Source of the DNA: Streptomyces sp. Je 1-79
GTDB taxonomy: Bacteria > Actinomycetota > Actinomycetes > Streptomycetales > Streptomycetaceae
Assembly (NCBI RefSeq): GCF_025195125.1
Contig: NZ_JAMGSL010000002.1
Location: 1-64,000 of the forward strand
Length of the DNA stretch: 64,000 bases
Reading direction: 5' to 3'
Positions within the stretch are counted from its first letter, which is position 1; each line of letters opens with the position of its first letter. Shown piece by piece: positions 1 through 8,626 of the stretch. The notes below the pieces were generated by a model, which did no database searches, was not told where the DNA came from, and saw nothing but the letters and a program-made list of their open reading frames with translations. The translations under genes and the position numbers were made by a program.

Positions 1-45
1 ACGTATCCCCCGTCTTCCATCGGCTGTGTGCTGGTCGTGCCTCGT

Positions 46-1068
46 TCAGGACCGGACATCGAGGACGTACTTGCCCGTGGACGCCCGGGTCTCCAGGAGT
101 TCGTGCGCGCGTGCCGCGTCGGTCAGCGGGAGCACGGTCACGTCCACGCGGACGGTTCCCTTGGCGACCTCCGCCAGAGACTGCTCCAGATGGGCGCGGA
201 GCAGCTTCGGTGCCCGCCCCGCGACGCCGCCCAGGTTGTAGCCGACGAGAGAACTGTTCGTGTACCAGGGGTGGTTGCCCTCGAAGGTGACGTCCTCGGC
301 CGCGGCGTTGCCGAAGATGACGTGCCGGCCGAAGGCGGCCAGGAGGCCCGTCACGGACGACCGGAAGGCGCCGCCGACGGAGTCCAGGACCAGGTCTGCG
401 CCCGCTCCACCGGTCCGCTCGGCCACCTCCTGCTCCAGCTCCTCGTACGACACGACGCTGTCGTAGCCGAAGCCGCGCGCGTACTCGGCCTTGGCAGGGG
501 AGCTCGTCACGCCGATGACCGTGCCCGCGCCGAGCGAGCGGGCCAGCTGCGCCGCTGCCGTGCCGACACCGCCCGCCGCGGCCAGGACGACCACGGTCTC
601 GCCCTTGACGAGGTGGCCGGCCGAGGTGAGGACGCCGAGGGCGGTGGTGACGTTGCAGAGGGCACCGGCCGCGAGGGCTCCGTCCAGCTCGGCGAGCTCG
701 CCGTCGAGGCGGACGACGTGCTCGGCTCCGACGGCCACCACCTCGGCGTTGCCGCCGCCGCCCAGGGTGAGGGCGGCCACCCGGTCGCCGGGCTCGAAGC
801 CGGTGACGCCCTCGCCCACGGCGCGGACCGTGCCGACCGCCTCAAGGCCGGGGAAGTGCGGCAGGCCGACCGGGAACTGGCCGCGGCGGAACATCACTTC
901 GGCGAAGTTCACACCCGCGTACTGGACGTCGACGGTGAGTTGGCCCGGCTGGGGCTCGGGCGTGTCGACGTCTTCGACGGTGAGGACCGAGGGGGCGCCG
1001 AAGGCGTCGAAGCGGACGGTGCGCATACGGCTGCCGGAGGTCGCGGAGGTGGGGGTGGTGTTCGTCAT
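46..1068 (-). CDS. NADPH:quinone reductase-like zinc-type alcohol dehydrogenase
   Basis: 340 residues, a normal length for the quinone oxidoreductase branch of the MDR superfamily. The N-terminal GroES-like domain carries GVNFAEVMFRRGQFP and the HFPGLEAVGTV motif. The Rossmann domain has AAAGGVGTAAAQLAR near residues 165-180. The structural-zinc cysteine cluster of true alcohol dehydrogenases is absent, so NADPH-dependent reduction of quinones or activated alkenes is the likely activity. The ATG overlaps the stop of the upstream hydrolase gene (ATGA), so the two form a translationally coupled pair. The substrate cannot be told from sequence. The 45 bases after the stop hold nothing I recognise. 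Confidence 0.9.
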   Translation of the reverse strand: MTNTTPTSATSGSRMRTVRFDAFGAPSVLTVEDVDTPEPQPGQLTVDVQYAGVNFAEVMFRRGQFPVGLPHFPGLEAVGTVRAVGEGVTGFEPGDRVAALTLGGGGNAEVVAVGAEHVVRLDGELAELDGALAAGALCNVTTALGVLTSAGHLVKGETVVVLAAAGGVGTAAAQLARSLGAGTVIGVTSSPAKAEYARGFGYDSVVSYEELEQEVAERTGGAGADLVLDSVGGAFRSSVTGLLAAFGRHVIFGNAAAEDVTFEGNHPWYTNSSLVGYNLGGVAGRAPKLLRAHLEQSLAEVAKGTVRVDVTVLPLTDAARAHELLETRASTGKYVLDVRS

Positions 1069-1706
1069 CGGATTCCCGTCTGGCTGAGGAAGGAGGTGGG
1101 GCCGTGGCCGGTGAGCAGCCGGGTGTCGTCCGGGCAGAGGCCGGTGACCATGCGGAGGGAGTCCTCCATGCTCGTCGGGCTCGCGGTCGGTGCGTCCGCG
1201 CGTCCCCGGCCGCTCGCGAGCAGGGTGTCGCCGGTGGCGAGCAGGGGAGCGTCGCCGCTGTCGAAGCGGAACATCACCGAGCCGACGGTGTGGCCGGGCG
1301 TGTGCAGCACCGTGACGGTGCCGGCGGCGAAGGTCAGTTCGCCGCCCCGCTCGGGGAGTTCGCCGACCTCGTCGGGTTCCTGGTCGGGGTGGCCGACGAG
1401 CAGGTCGCGGGGGAAGGAGTCGGGCAGTCCCTTGGCGGGAGCGCCGAGTTGGTAGCGGTCGGCCGGGTGGATCCAGGCCGGGACGCCGTAGTGCCGGGCG
1501 AGCGGCACGGCGTCCCAGGTGTGGTCCATGTGGCCGTGCGTGATCAGGATGGCCTCGGGTTCGAGACGGTGTGCGCGGACGGCTTCCAGGACCGCCTCTC
1601 GGGAGGCGTGTCCGGGATCGACGACGAGGCAGGGGTTACCCGGACCGGCGGCGACGATGTGGACGTTCGTTCCGAACTTGCCGGTGGCGGCGGACAGTAC
1701 GAGCAT
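1065..1706 (-). CDS. MBL-fold metallo-hydrolase (glyoxalase II-like)
   Basis: 213 residues from the ATG at 1706. This start gives MLVLSAATGKFGTNVHIV, the usual first strand of the fold. An in-frame TTG at 1742 would add 12 unconvincing residues. The metal-binding motif THGHMDHTWD is intact, with later histidines in HTPGHTVGSVMF and the final TGHG. This is the glyoxalase II/RNase Z-like branch that hydrolyses thioesters or similar substrates. It is the first gene of a two-gene operon with the quinone reductase, whose ATG overlaps its stop by 4 bp. The substrate is unknown. A detoxification role for the pair is inferred. Confidence 0.85.
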   Translation of the reverse strand: MLVLSAATGKFGTNVHIVAAGPGNPCLVVDPGHASREAVLEAVRAHRLEPEAILITHGHMDHTWDAVPLARHYGVPAWIHPADRYQLGAPAKGLPDSFPRDLLVGHPDQEPDEVGELPERGGELTFAAGTVTVLHTPGHTVGSVMFRFDSGDAPLLATGDTLLASGRGRADAPTASPTSMEDSLRMVTGLCPDDTRLLTGHGPTSFLSQTGIR

Positions 1707-1775
1707 GACGCGACTCTGACGGAGCCTTCGGTCATATGTCAATTGCCGTAGGTGTAGCAGAACCCTGGCTCACGT

Positions 1776-1798
1776 CTGCCCTATAGTGGCGAGGGCAG
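1776..1798. promoter_or_regulatory. Inverted repeat around a -10-like box between divergent oxidoreductase genes
   Basis: CTGCCCT at 1776-1782 and AGGGCAG at 1792-1798 form a perfect 7-bp dyad. A -10-like TATAGT lies at 1782-1787, pointing towards the dehydrogenase gene at 1871. No matching -35 is obvious. It looks like an operator over a forward promoter. The regulator is not identified. Confidence 0.4.
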
Positions 1799-1870
1799 CC
1801 GTCGTCCGGCCCCCGTCCGGGCCGGGCGACCGGCGCCCGTACATCCGTCGTCCCAGCAGGGGGTTCGTCC

Positions 1871-2800
1871 GTGAAGGCCATCGCCATCCAGCGCTACGGA
1901 GGCCCGGAGGTCCTGGAACTCGTGGACCTCCCCGAGCCGCGCCTCGGCCCGGACATGGTGCTCGTCCGGGTGCGGTACGCGGGTGTCAACCCCGCCGACT
2001 GGAAGATCCGCGAGGGCTACATCGACGACTGGTTCGACTCGCACTTCCCGATGGTGATGGGCTGCGACCTGTCCGGCGTCGTCGAGCGCACCGGCCTCGG
2101 CGTCACCGAGTTCGCGCCCGGTGACGAGGTCGTCGGCTACGTCCGCGCCGACCACATGCAGCGCGGCACGTACGGCGAGCTGGTGGCCGCGCCCGTCCGG
2201 ACCCTGGCGCACAAGCCGCGCTCCCTCGACGTGCGGGAGGCGGCCGGACTGCCGGCCGCCGGCCTCACCGCGTACCAGGCGCTCCGCCGCCACCTGGAGG
2301 TCGCCGGCGGCGACGTGCTGCTCGTCCACGCGGCGGCCGGCGGGGTCGGCTCGCTCGCCGTCCAGATCGGCCGCGCCCTCGGCGCCCGCGTCATCGGTAC
2401 GGCGAGCGAGCGCAACCACGACTTCCTCCGGTCGCTCGGAGCCGAGCCGGTGACCTACGGCCCCGGGCTCGCCGACCGGGTGCGCGCGCTGGCCCCGGAG
2501 GGCGTCGACGCCGTCTTCGACCTCATGGGCGGGGACACCCTGGCCGGCTCGCCGGCGTTGCTGCGGCCGGGCGGACGGCTCGCCTCCATCTCCGGTGACG
2601 TGACGGCACTCGGCGGACGCTACGTGTTCGTCCGCCCCGACCCGGCCGACCTCGCCGACCTCGTGGCGATGGCGGACCGCGGCGAGGTACGGGTCCATGT
2701 GAGCGCCGAGTTCCCGCTCGCCGACGCGGCCCGCGCCCATGAGCTCGTGCAAACCGGCCATGTACGCGGCAAGGTCGTCCTCGCGGTCGAAACGGCCTGA
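1871..2800 (+). CDS. NADP-dependent zinc-type oxidoreductase (MDR family)
   Basis: 309 residues. The GroES-like domain includes GVNPADWKIREGYIDDWF and MGCDLSGVVERTG. The cofactor domain has VHAAAGGVGSLAVQIGRALG near residues 155-174. Length and motifs fit the QOR/zeta-crystallin-like branch, which reduces enones or quinones with NADPH and lacks the zinc cysteines. A GTG start gives the expected MKAIAIQRYGGPEVLEL opening. It is divergent from the metallo-hydrolase gene. Its last 16 bases, including the stop, are duplicated 32 bp downstream (see the repeat at 2785-2832). Confidence 0.9.
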   Translation: MKAIAIQRYGGPEVLELVDLPEPRLGPDMVLVRVRYAGVNPADWKIREGYIDDWFDSHFPMVMGCDLSGVVERTGLGVTEFAPGDEVVGYVRADHMQRGTYGELVAAPVRTLAHKPRSLDVREAAGLPAAGLTAYQALRRHLEVAGGDVLLVHAAAGGVGSLAVQIGRALGARVIGTASERNHDFLRSLGAEPVTYGPGLADRVRALAPEGVDAVFDLMGGDTLAGSPALLRPGGRLASISGDVTALGGRYVFVRPDPADLADLVAMADRGEVRVHVSAEFPLADAARAHELVQTGHVRGKVVLAVETA

Positions 2801-2832
2801 TCAGATCGGTCGCGCAGGTCGAAACGGCCTGA
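2785..2832 (+). repeat. Direct repeat copying the last codons and stop of the preceding gene
   Basis: GGTCGAAACGGCCTGA occurs at 2785-2800, where its TGA is the stop codon of the dehydrogenase, and again exactly at 2817-2832. The second copy is non-coding. The same type of stop-proximal duplication is seen at 11782-11859 and 28868-28941. Confidence 0.8.
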
Positions 2833-2872
2833 CCACACCCGTAAGAACCGCACCCGAACCCGTACGAGAACG

Positions 2873-2902
2873 AAGGCCGCCCCTGTCAGGGGCGGCCTTT
2901 TT
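2873..2902 (+). terminator. Rho-independent terminator
   Basis: AAGGCCGCCCCTG (2873-2885) pairs perfectly with CAGGGGCGGCCTT (2887-2899) around a very tight centre and is followed by T residues. It ends the dehydrogenase transcript and insulates the AfsA operon downstream. Confidence 0.9.
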
Positions 2903-2930
2903 CGCGTGTCCGGGGGCCTCTGCGGCCGAT

Positions 2931-2959
2931 CTTCAGTGAACCTTCAGCGGCTCTCAACC
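2931..2959 (+). promoter_or_regulatory. SARP-type direct heptamer repeats upstream of the AfsA operon
   Basis: Three heptamers lie at an exact 11-bp period: CTTCAGT (2931), CTTCAGC (2942) and CTCAACC (2953), separated by GAAC and GGCT. SARP activators bind directly repeated heptamers spaced one helical turn apart just upstream of a promoter. A similar array is found at 18486-18525 in front of the cupin/KASIII pair. I see no good -10 hexamer directly downstream. The rest of 2903-3085 holds no other signal I recognise. Confidence 0.6.
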
Positions 2960-3085
2960 CGGCCACCCGTGAGGCAACGGCGGAGTACCCCGTCGTTCGC
3001 AGATGAAACCCCAGAGCGGGATGTGAGGCTTGATTCATGCCCTCAGGGGCCGTCGAAGCAGACCCACGGACGAACGGAACCGGGC

Positions 3086-4117
3086 ATGACCCTTGCTGAG
3101 CAGGAGCCGACGGAAGCGGCCCCGGCCGCGGCCGAACTCGCCTACCAGCGGCCTCTGGACCGCGTCCTGGTACACCGCCGGGCCGTCATGGAGGTCTTCG
3201 TCACCGACGCCGTCCGGCACGGCGACGACGCCTTCGCCGTGGCCGTCCAAGCCCCGCGCGCACACAGCTACTACAACGACCACACCCACCGGCCCGCGCT
3301 GCTCGACCCGCTGTTCCTCCTGGAGGCCGCCCGCCAGGCGGTCACCGTCGTGGCGCACCAGTGGCTGGACGTCACCTACGACACCTCCTTCCTGATCAGC
3401 GACTGGACCACCGAGTTCACCGACCTCGCCGCCCTGCGGGCCCGCGGCGACGGTCCGGACGAACTCGTCGTCGAGGTCACCACGCGCGACCTCAAGCGGC
3501 GCGGCACCAGGCTGCTCGCCGCCACCCTGGAGTGCGTGTTCGTGGTGGGCGGCCGGCGAGCCGGTACGAGCGTCGTCGTGGCCGGGTACCTCAGTCGCGA
3601 CGGCTACACGGCCCACCGCGAGAAGAGCCGCGGCTCCGTCCCGCCGCTCTCCTCCGCCATGCCGCACACCCGCACCGGTACACCGGTCGCGCCCGCTCTG
3701 GTGGGCCGCGAGCGGACGGAGAACGTGGTCCTCACGGACGTGGCCCGGCACCCCGACGGCACGACCGCGCTGCGCGCCGTGCTGGACGTCCCGGTGCGGC
3801 ACGCGGCCATGTACGACCATCCCCTCGACCACGTACCGGCGATGGCTCTGATGGAGGCGGCCCGCCAGGCCGCGGTCCTCGCCTCGGACGAGTCCGAGGA
3901 GTCCGGCGACCGGCGGTACGCACGCGCCTTCGCCGCCACGTTCCGCCGGTTCGTCGAGCTGGACAGCCCGGTCATGGTCTCCGTCACGCCCTCGGCCGGT
4001 GAGCGCGTCACCGTCGACTTCCTGCAGGACGGGGAGTCGGTCTGTACGGCCGAGATCGAGGTCGCGGTCCTTCCGGAGCCCGAAGCGTCCGAAGCGCTCG
4101 ACGCGGATGGCAGGTGA
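3086..4117 (+). CDS. AfsA-family protein with two hotdog domains (butyrolactone/butenolide synthase type)
   Basis: 343 residues from ATG 3086; the frame is open further upstream but that part looks non-coding. There are two A-factor-type hotdog halves, roughly residues 20-175 and 210-330. Each has the helix motif with a glutamate followed by AARQA: LFLLEAARQAV (Glu80) and MALMEAARQAA (Glu257). In AfsA, ScbA and MmfL the family condenses a beta-ketoacyl thioester with dihydroxyacetone phosphate, the committed step to gamma-butyrolactones, butenolides and methylenomycin furans. It is the first gene of a tightly spaced operon with its own ACP and ketosynthases. As a hotdog protein it could alternatively act as a dehydratase, since no FabA/FabZ-like gene is present. 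Confidence 0.9.
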   Translation: MTLAEQEPTEAAPAAAELAYQRPLDRVLVHRRAVMEVFVTDAVRHGDDAFAVAVQAPRAHSYYNDHTHRPALLDPLFLLEAARQAVTVVAHQWLDVTYDTSFLISDWTTEFTDLAALRARGDGPDELVVEVTTRDLKRRGTRLLAATLECVFVVGGRRAGTSVVVAGYLSRDGYTAHREKSRGSVPPLSSAMPHTRTGTPVAPALVGRERTENVVLTDVARHPDGTTALRAVLDVPVRHAAMYDHPLDHVPAMALMEAARQAAVLASDESEESGDRRYARAFAATFRRFVELDSPVMVSVTPSAGERVTVDFLQDGESVCTAEIEVAVLPEPEASEALDADGR

Positions 4118-4123
4118 CGGGCC

Positions 4124-5179
4124 GTGCGACTCGGCTCGCCCCTGGGGCTTTCGGCGACGGCCTGGTATCCCGACGGGCTTCAGACGACCGAGGAGGCCGT
4201 GGCCGCGGGTGACATCGACGCCCGTACCGCCCGGGAACTCGGCTACACCTCCCTTCCGGTCAGCGAGGACATCGCGCCGCCGGACATGGCCGTCGAGGCC
4301 GCCAACCGGCTCTTCGCGCTCTCCGGCGCCCGCGCCGACGCGCTCTCCCTCGTCCTGCACGCCAGCGTCCACCACCAGGGCCACGACGCCTGGTCCGCTC
4401 CGCACTACATCGCCAACCGGATCGGCGCCGACCGTGCCGTACCGATCGGGCTGCTCCAGCAGTGCAACGGCGGTGCCATCGGCATCGAACTGGCCGCGAG
4501 CCGGCTCCAGGGCGACCCGGCCGCCGGGCCCGCGCTCGTCACGACCGCCGACCGCTTCCTGATGCCGAGCTGGCACCGCTGGCGCAGCGACTACGGGATG
4601 GCGGCCGGCGACGCGGCCACCGCCGTCCTGGTCCACCGGACCGGCTCCGCGGCGGAACCCGGCTCGGCGCACGCCCTCACCCCGGACCTGCTGCTGCACT
4701 CGCTCGCCACTCGGACGGCCGCCGAACTGGAGGTCATGCACCGCGGCGACGACGAGCTCAACGCGACGCCGATGGGGCACAGTCCGATGATCGACGTGCG
4801 GCGCACCAAGCGCGCCTTCATCAAGGCGTACGGCATCGACTTCTTCGTCAAGACGGCCGCCGACCGCATCCGCGCAGTCGTCGAGGAGTGCCTGGCCGGC
4901 GCCGGGCTCACCGGCGACGACCCGCGGCTGCACTACGCCGTGATCCCCCGCCTGGGGGCCAAGGCGATGAACGAGGCGTACCTCCCGCCGCTGACGGACG
5001 TCACCTCCGCGGAGGTGCTCGACCTGGGCCGGGCCACCGGGCACGTGGGGGCCGGCGACCTGAACGCCTCCCTGGCCGACCTGGCCCGCTCGGACCTGCT
5101 GAGGCCCGGGGCCCACGCCCTCGTGCTCAACGGCGGCGGCGGGTTCACCTTCACCGCGGCCGTGGTCAGCAAGCGCTGA
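4124..5179 (+). CDS. Non-canonical ketoacyl-ACP synthase III family protein (acyltransferase-like)
   Basis: 351 residues, GTG start 6 bp after the AfsA stop. KASIII/thiolase fold with the nucleophile retained in LLQQCNGGA (Cys114). The usual His motif of FabH (FxFHQAN) is replaced by AVIPRLGAK, with Arg at the expected His position. The usual HxGNxxAAS motif reads TGHVGAGDLNAS, so the Asn is lost and an Asp is nearby. These changes point away from decarboxylative condensation and towards acyl transfer, as in CerJ/DpsC-like KASIII relatives. A clear paralogue lies at 16834-17877. The partner is probably the ACP encoded next. Confidence 0.8.
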   Translation: MRLGSPLGLSATAWYPDGLQTTEEAVAAGDIDARTARELGYTSLPVSEDIAPPDMAVEAANRLFALSGARADALSLVLHASVHHQGHDAWSAPHYIANRIGADRAVPIGLLQQCNGGAIGIELAASRLQGDPAAGPALVTTADRFLMPSWHRWRSDYGMAAGDAATAVLVHRTGSAAEPGSAHALTPDLLLHSLATRTAAELEVMHRGDDELNATPMGHSPMIDVRRTKRAFIKAYGIDFFVKTAADRIRAVVEECLAGAGLTGDDPRLHYAVIPRLGAKAMNEAYLPPLTDVTSAEVLDLGRATGHVGAGDLNASLADLARSDLLRPGAHALVLNGGGGFTFTAAVVSKR

Positions 5180-5256
5180 CCTCCCGCGACCGTACCGCTT
5201 CACCTGATCCACACCGCTTCATCCGATCCGTATCCCACTCCCAAGGAGAACCCTTC

Positions 5257-5496
5257 ATGTCCGCTCACCAGGACCGTCTCTTCGCCCTCGTCTCCGAGAA
5301 GCTCGGCGTGGCCGCCGAGGAGCTCGACACCGCGGCCACCTTCGACGCCCTCGACCTGGACTCGCTCGCCCTGATCGAGCTCAGCGTCATCGTGCAGAAG
5401 GAGTTCGGCGTCCAGATCGACGAGACGGCGCTGACCCCGGAGAACACCTTCGCCGACATCCTCACCGAGATCGACTCCAAGGTCGCGGTGGCCTGA
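5257..5496 (+). CDS. Acyl carrier protein
   Basis: 79 residues, ATG at 5257 after an AAGGAGAA ribosome-binding site. The phosphopantetheine site is LDLDSLALIEL (Ser36), with acidic helices on both sides. It is a discrete type II carrier protein placed between a KASIII-like and a KASII gene, so it is most likely dedicated to this locus rather than to primary fatty-acid synthesis. Its TGA overlaps the next ATG by one base (TGATG). Confidence 0.95.
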   Translation: MSAHQDRLFALVSEKLGVAAEELDTAATFDALDLDSLALIELSVIVQKEFGVQIDETALTPENTFADILTEIDSKVAVA

Positions 5497-6755
5497 TGAC
5501 CGGCATACCGACGCAGCGCCCTGGCGGGCGCACCAAACGCTTCGACGTGGCGGTCACCGGCGTCGGCCTGGTCACCCCGGCCGGCCTCGGTGTCGAGGCC
5601 AACTTCGAGCGGGTCTGGTCGGGCAGGTCCACCGCGGCCACCGACCCGGAGCTCGCCGGCCTGCCCGTCGACTTCGCCTGCCGCGTACCGGACTTCGACG
5701 CGGGCGCCCTGCTCGGCCGGCGCAGCGCCGTCCGCATGGACCCGATCAGCCACTTCGGCGTGGTCGCCGCCCGCCAGGCCGTCGAGGACGCCGGGCTGGA
5801 CCCGGCGGCCTGGGACGGCCCCCGCGTCGGCGTGGTGGTCGGCACCTCGCTCGGTGGCTGGTCCACCGTCGAGCGCGAGCACGGCAAGCACCTCGCCGAC
5901 GGATCCGAGTTCGTCTCGCCGTTGCTCATGGTGATGGGCCCGGTCAACATGACCGCCGGCTACATCGCCATGGACCTCAAGGCGCTCGGCCCCAACCAGG
6001 TCGTGTCGACCGCCTGCGCGTCCGGCAACACGGCGATCGGGTACGCCCGCGCGCTCCTGGAGTCCGGGGTCTGCGACATCGTCCTGGCCGGCGGCGCCGA
6101 GGCCGCGATGTCCCCGACCGCCATGGCCAGCCTCGCCCGCGCCGGTGCGCTGTCGACCCGGCGCGACGACCCGGCGACGGCGTCCCGCCCCTTCGACGCC
6201 GACCGCAACGGGTTCGTGGCCGGCGAGGGCGCGGCCATGCTGGTCCTGGAGCGGGTCGAGGACGCTCAGGCACGCGGCGCCCGCATCCGTGCCCGGGTCT
6301 CCGGTTTCGGCGCCTCGGCCGACGGCCACCACGCGTCGGCACCCGACCCGACCGGCGGTGGCGCCGAGCGGGCCATCCGGGCGGCGCTCGCCGACGCACT
6401 GGTCGACACGTCCGAGGTCGACCACGTCAACGCGCACGGCACGTCGACCCCGCTCAACGACATCACCGAGGCCGGGATGCTCCGCCGGGTCTTCGGCGAG
6501 AAGCCCGCCGTCACCTCCACCAAGGGGGTCGTCGGCCATCTGCTGGGCGCGGCCGGCGCCGCCGAGGCGGTCTACACCGTGCTCGCCGTGGAGCGGCGGC
6601 TCGTCCCGCCGACGGCCAACCTGAGCAGTCTGGACCCGGGCATCGGGGTGGACGTGGTGGCCAAGGAGGCCCGGCCGATGGAGATCGGCGCGGCGGTCAA
6701 CGACTCGTTCGGCTTCGGCGGCCAGAACGCGGTGATCGTGGTGACGCCGGCATGA
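5496..6755 (+). CDS. Beta-ketoacyl-ACP synthase II (KASII/FabF type)
   Basis: 419 residues. Complete Cys-His-His triad: VSTACASGNTA (Cys174), VNAHGTSTPLND and VVGHLLGAAGAAE. The C-terminal NDSFGFGGQNAVIV motif is present. With the Cys retained and no partner next to it, this is an elongating ketosynthase and not a chain-length factor. It presumably extends an acyl chain on the neighbouring ACP with malonyl-ACP. It overlaps the ACP gene and the following reductase gene (ATGA). Confidence 0.93.
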   Translation: MTGIPTQRPGGRTKRFDVAVTGVGLVTPAGLGVEANFERVWSGRSTAATDPELAGLPVDFACRVPDFDAGALLGRRSAVRMDPISHFGVVAARQAVEDAGLDPAAWDGPRVGVVVGTSLGGWSTVEREHGKHLADGSEFVSPLLMVMGPVNMTAGYIAMDLKALGPNQVVSTACASGNTAIGYARALLESGVCDIVLAGGAEAAMSPTAMASLARAGALSTRRDDPATASRPFDADRNGFVAGEGAAMLVLERVEDAQARGARIRARVSGFGASADGHHASAPDPTGGGAERAIRAALADALVDTSEVDHVNAHGTSTPLNDITEAGMLRRVFGEKPAVTSTKGVVGHLLGAAGAAEAVYTVLAVERRLVPPTANLSSLDPGIGVDVVAKEARPMEIGAAVNDSFGFGGQNAVIVVTPA

Positions 6756-7504
6756 CGCGGACTCCCGGCCCCGCGGGCCGCTCGGGCGGCCCCGCCCGCT
6801 CCGGCCGCTCGGTCCTCGTCACCGGTGGCAATCGCGGTATCGGTCTGGCCGTCGCCCGGTCGCTCGCCGAGCGCGGCGATCGGGTGGCCGTCACGTACCG
6901 CACCGGCGAACCCCCGGAGGGGCTGCTGGGGGTGCGCTGCGACGTCACGGACGAGGCACAGGTGGAACGCGCCTTCAAGGAGGTCGCGGCCGCCCACGGC
7001 GACGTCGAGGTGCTGGTCGCCAACGCCGGCATCACCCGGGACGGGCTGCTGCTCGCCCTCGACGACGACGCCGTCGACACCGTCCTCGACACCAACCTGC
7101 GGTCGGTCATCCGGGTCGCCAAGCACGCGGCCCGGGGCATGCTCGGCGGGCGCTGGGGCCGGCTGGTGCTGATCTCCTCCGCCGTCGCGTTCACCGGCTC
7201 GCCCGGACAGACGAACTACACCGCAGCCAAGTCCGGCCTTGTCGGCCTGGCCCGCTCCCTCGCCTGGGAGCTCGGCAGCCGCGGCATCACCGTCAACGTC
7301 GTCGCCCCCGGGCTCGTCGAGACGGACATGCTGCGCGACGTACGGCCGGCCCGCATGGACCAGTACCTGGCGATGACGCCACTGGGCCGGGCCGGCAGCG
7401 CCGACGAGGTGGCCGCCGCCGTGCGGTTCCTCACCGGCGAGGAGGCCTCGTACATCACCGGCGCCGTGCTGCCGGTCAGCGGTGGGCTCGGCATGGGTCA
7501 CTGA
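6752..7504 (+). CDS. 3-oxoacyl-ACP reductase-like SDR
   Basis: 250 residues, classical short-chain dehydrogenase. Cofactor motif TGGNRGIG near residues 25-32, VANAGIT, and the catalytic Ser-Tyr-Lys in SSAVAFTGSPGQTNYTAAKSG. The end, ITGAVLPVSGGLGMGH, is FabG-like. It overlaps the KASII stop by 4 bp, so it most likely reduces the beta-ketoacyl-ACP made by that enzyme. The N-terminus has about 20 extra Gly/Arg/Ser-rich residues before the first strand. A second SDR in the operon (8627) may act on a different intermediate. Confidence 0.92.
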   Translation: MTRTPGPAGRSGGPARSGRSVLVTGGNRGIGLAVARSLAERGDRVAVTYRTGEPPEGLLGVRCDVTDEAQVERAFKEVAAAHGDVEVLVANAGITRDGLLLALDDDAVDTVLDTNLRSVIRVAKHAARGMLGGRWGRLVLISSAVAFTGSPGQTNYTAAKSGLVGLARSLAWELGSRGITVNVVAPGLVETDMLRDVRPARMDQYLAMTPLGRAGSADEVAAAVRFLTGEEASYITGAVLPVSGGLGMGH

Positions 7505-7558
7505 GGCCCCGTGCCGCACGCATCCACCACCACTCAGCAAGCACAGGGAAGGTAAACC

Positions 7559-8545
7559 ATGCCCGTCGGTGTCCTGTCGATCGGCTCCTACACACCCGAC
7601 CAGGTGGTCGACAACCAGCAGATCAGCGCGTGGACGGGGATGCCCGAGTCCTGGGTGACCGAACGGACCGGCGTCCTCACGCGGCGGTACGCCGAGCCGG
7701 GCACCGCCACGTCCGACCTGGCCCTGCCCGCGGCCCGGGAGGCCCTGGCCGGCGTCCCGGACGAGGTGCGCGAGCGACTCGGCGCGCTGGTTGTGGCGAC
7801 CAGCACCCCGGACGTGCCGCAGCCGTCGACCGCGGCGATCCTCCAGCACAAGCTGGGGCTCTCCACCCTGCCCGCCTTCGACATCAACGCCGTCTGCAGC
7901 GGCTTCCTGTACGGCCTCTCGGTCGCCGAGGGGCTCCTGAAGGCAGGCAGGCACGGGAAGCACGTGCTGCTCGTCGGCGCCGACATGTTCTCCACGATCA
8001 TGGACAGGTCCGACCGGCGCACGGTCAGCCTGTTCGGCGACGGCGCGGGCGCCGTCCTGCTCGGCGAGGTACCCGAGGGCTACGGCCTGCAGTCCGTGCA
8101 CCTGGTCACGGACGGGGAGTTCCACCACTACGTGGGCGTGGAGGGCGGCGGCACCCGGACACCGCTCGACGCCGAGGCCCGCGAGGCCGGCAAGCACTAC
8201 TTCCGGATGGACGGCCGCGCGGTGCGCGACTACGCCCTCTCGGTGCTCGCCAAGCTGACCGCCCAGACGCTCGACGACTGCGGGCTCGCCCTGGAGGACA
8301 TCGACCGGTTCGTCTTCCACCAGGCCAACACCAGGCTGCTGGAGACCTTCGTGGCGGACGCCGGCATCGACCCGGACCGCGTCGCCTACACCGCGCCGCA
8401 CCTGGGCAACACGGTCGCCGCCTCGGTGCCGCTCACCCTGCACGCCACCCATCGGGAACGCCCGCTGCGGCGCGGTGAGCGGGTCCTCATGGCGTCGGTC
8501 GGCGGGGGCATGACCGCGGGCGCGGCACTCCTGACCTGGTACTGA
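7559..8545 (+). CDS. Beta-ketoacyl-ACP synthase III (canonical)
   Basis: 328 residues, ATG after GGGAAGG. All three FabH catalytic motifs are present: INAVCSGFLYGLS (Cys113), FVFHQANTRLLE (His) and HLGNTVAAS (Asn). This is a true priming ketosynthase that would condense an acyl-CoA starter with malonyl-ACP. It contrasts with the non-canonical KASIII at 4124 in the same operon, so initiation and acyl transfer appear to be done by different proteins. The starter specificity cannot be read from the sequence. Confidence 0.93.
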   Translation: MPVGVLSIGSYTPDQVVDNQQISAWTGMPESWVTERTGVLTRRYAEPGTATSDLALPAAREALAGVPDEVRERLGALVVATSTPDVPQPSTAAILQHKLGLSTLPAFDINAVCSGFLYGLSVAEGLLKAGRHGKHVLLVGADMFSTIMDRSDRRTVSLFGDGAGAVLLGEVPEGYGLQSVHLVTDGEFHHYVGVEGGGTRTPLDAEAREAGKHYFRMDGRAVRDYALSVLAKLTAQTLDDCGLALEDIDRFVFHQANTRLLETFVADAGIDPDRVAYTAPHLGNTVAASVPLTLHATHRERPLRRGERVLMASVGGGMTAGAALLTWY

Positions 8546-8626
8546 CGCCCCGCCCGCCCGCACCCCCGGTACCGACCTCACACGCACACCACACGCACAC
8601 CACACGCAGCATCGGATGGAGAAGCC

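Noticed and set aside
2903..3085. Gamma-butyrolactone receptor box (ARE) before the AfsA gene
   Set aside because: No AAACC/GGTTT-type dyad is present, and no ArpA/ScbR-like TetR gene lies in the window. The clear signal there is the 11-bp-phased heptamer array.
5496..6755. KASII gene as a chain-length factor of a type II polyketide synthase
   Set aside because: The active-site Cys (STACASG) and both His motifs are intact, and there is no second KS partner adjacent to it.
8579..8610. CACACGCACAC short tandem before the second SDR
   Set aside because: A simple low-complexity tandem inside an operon gap, with no promoter or dyad features.
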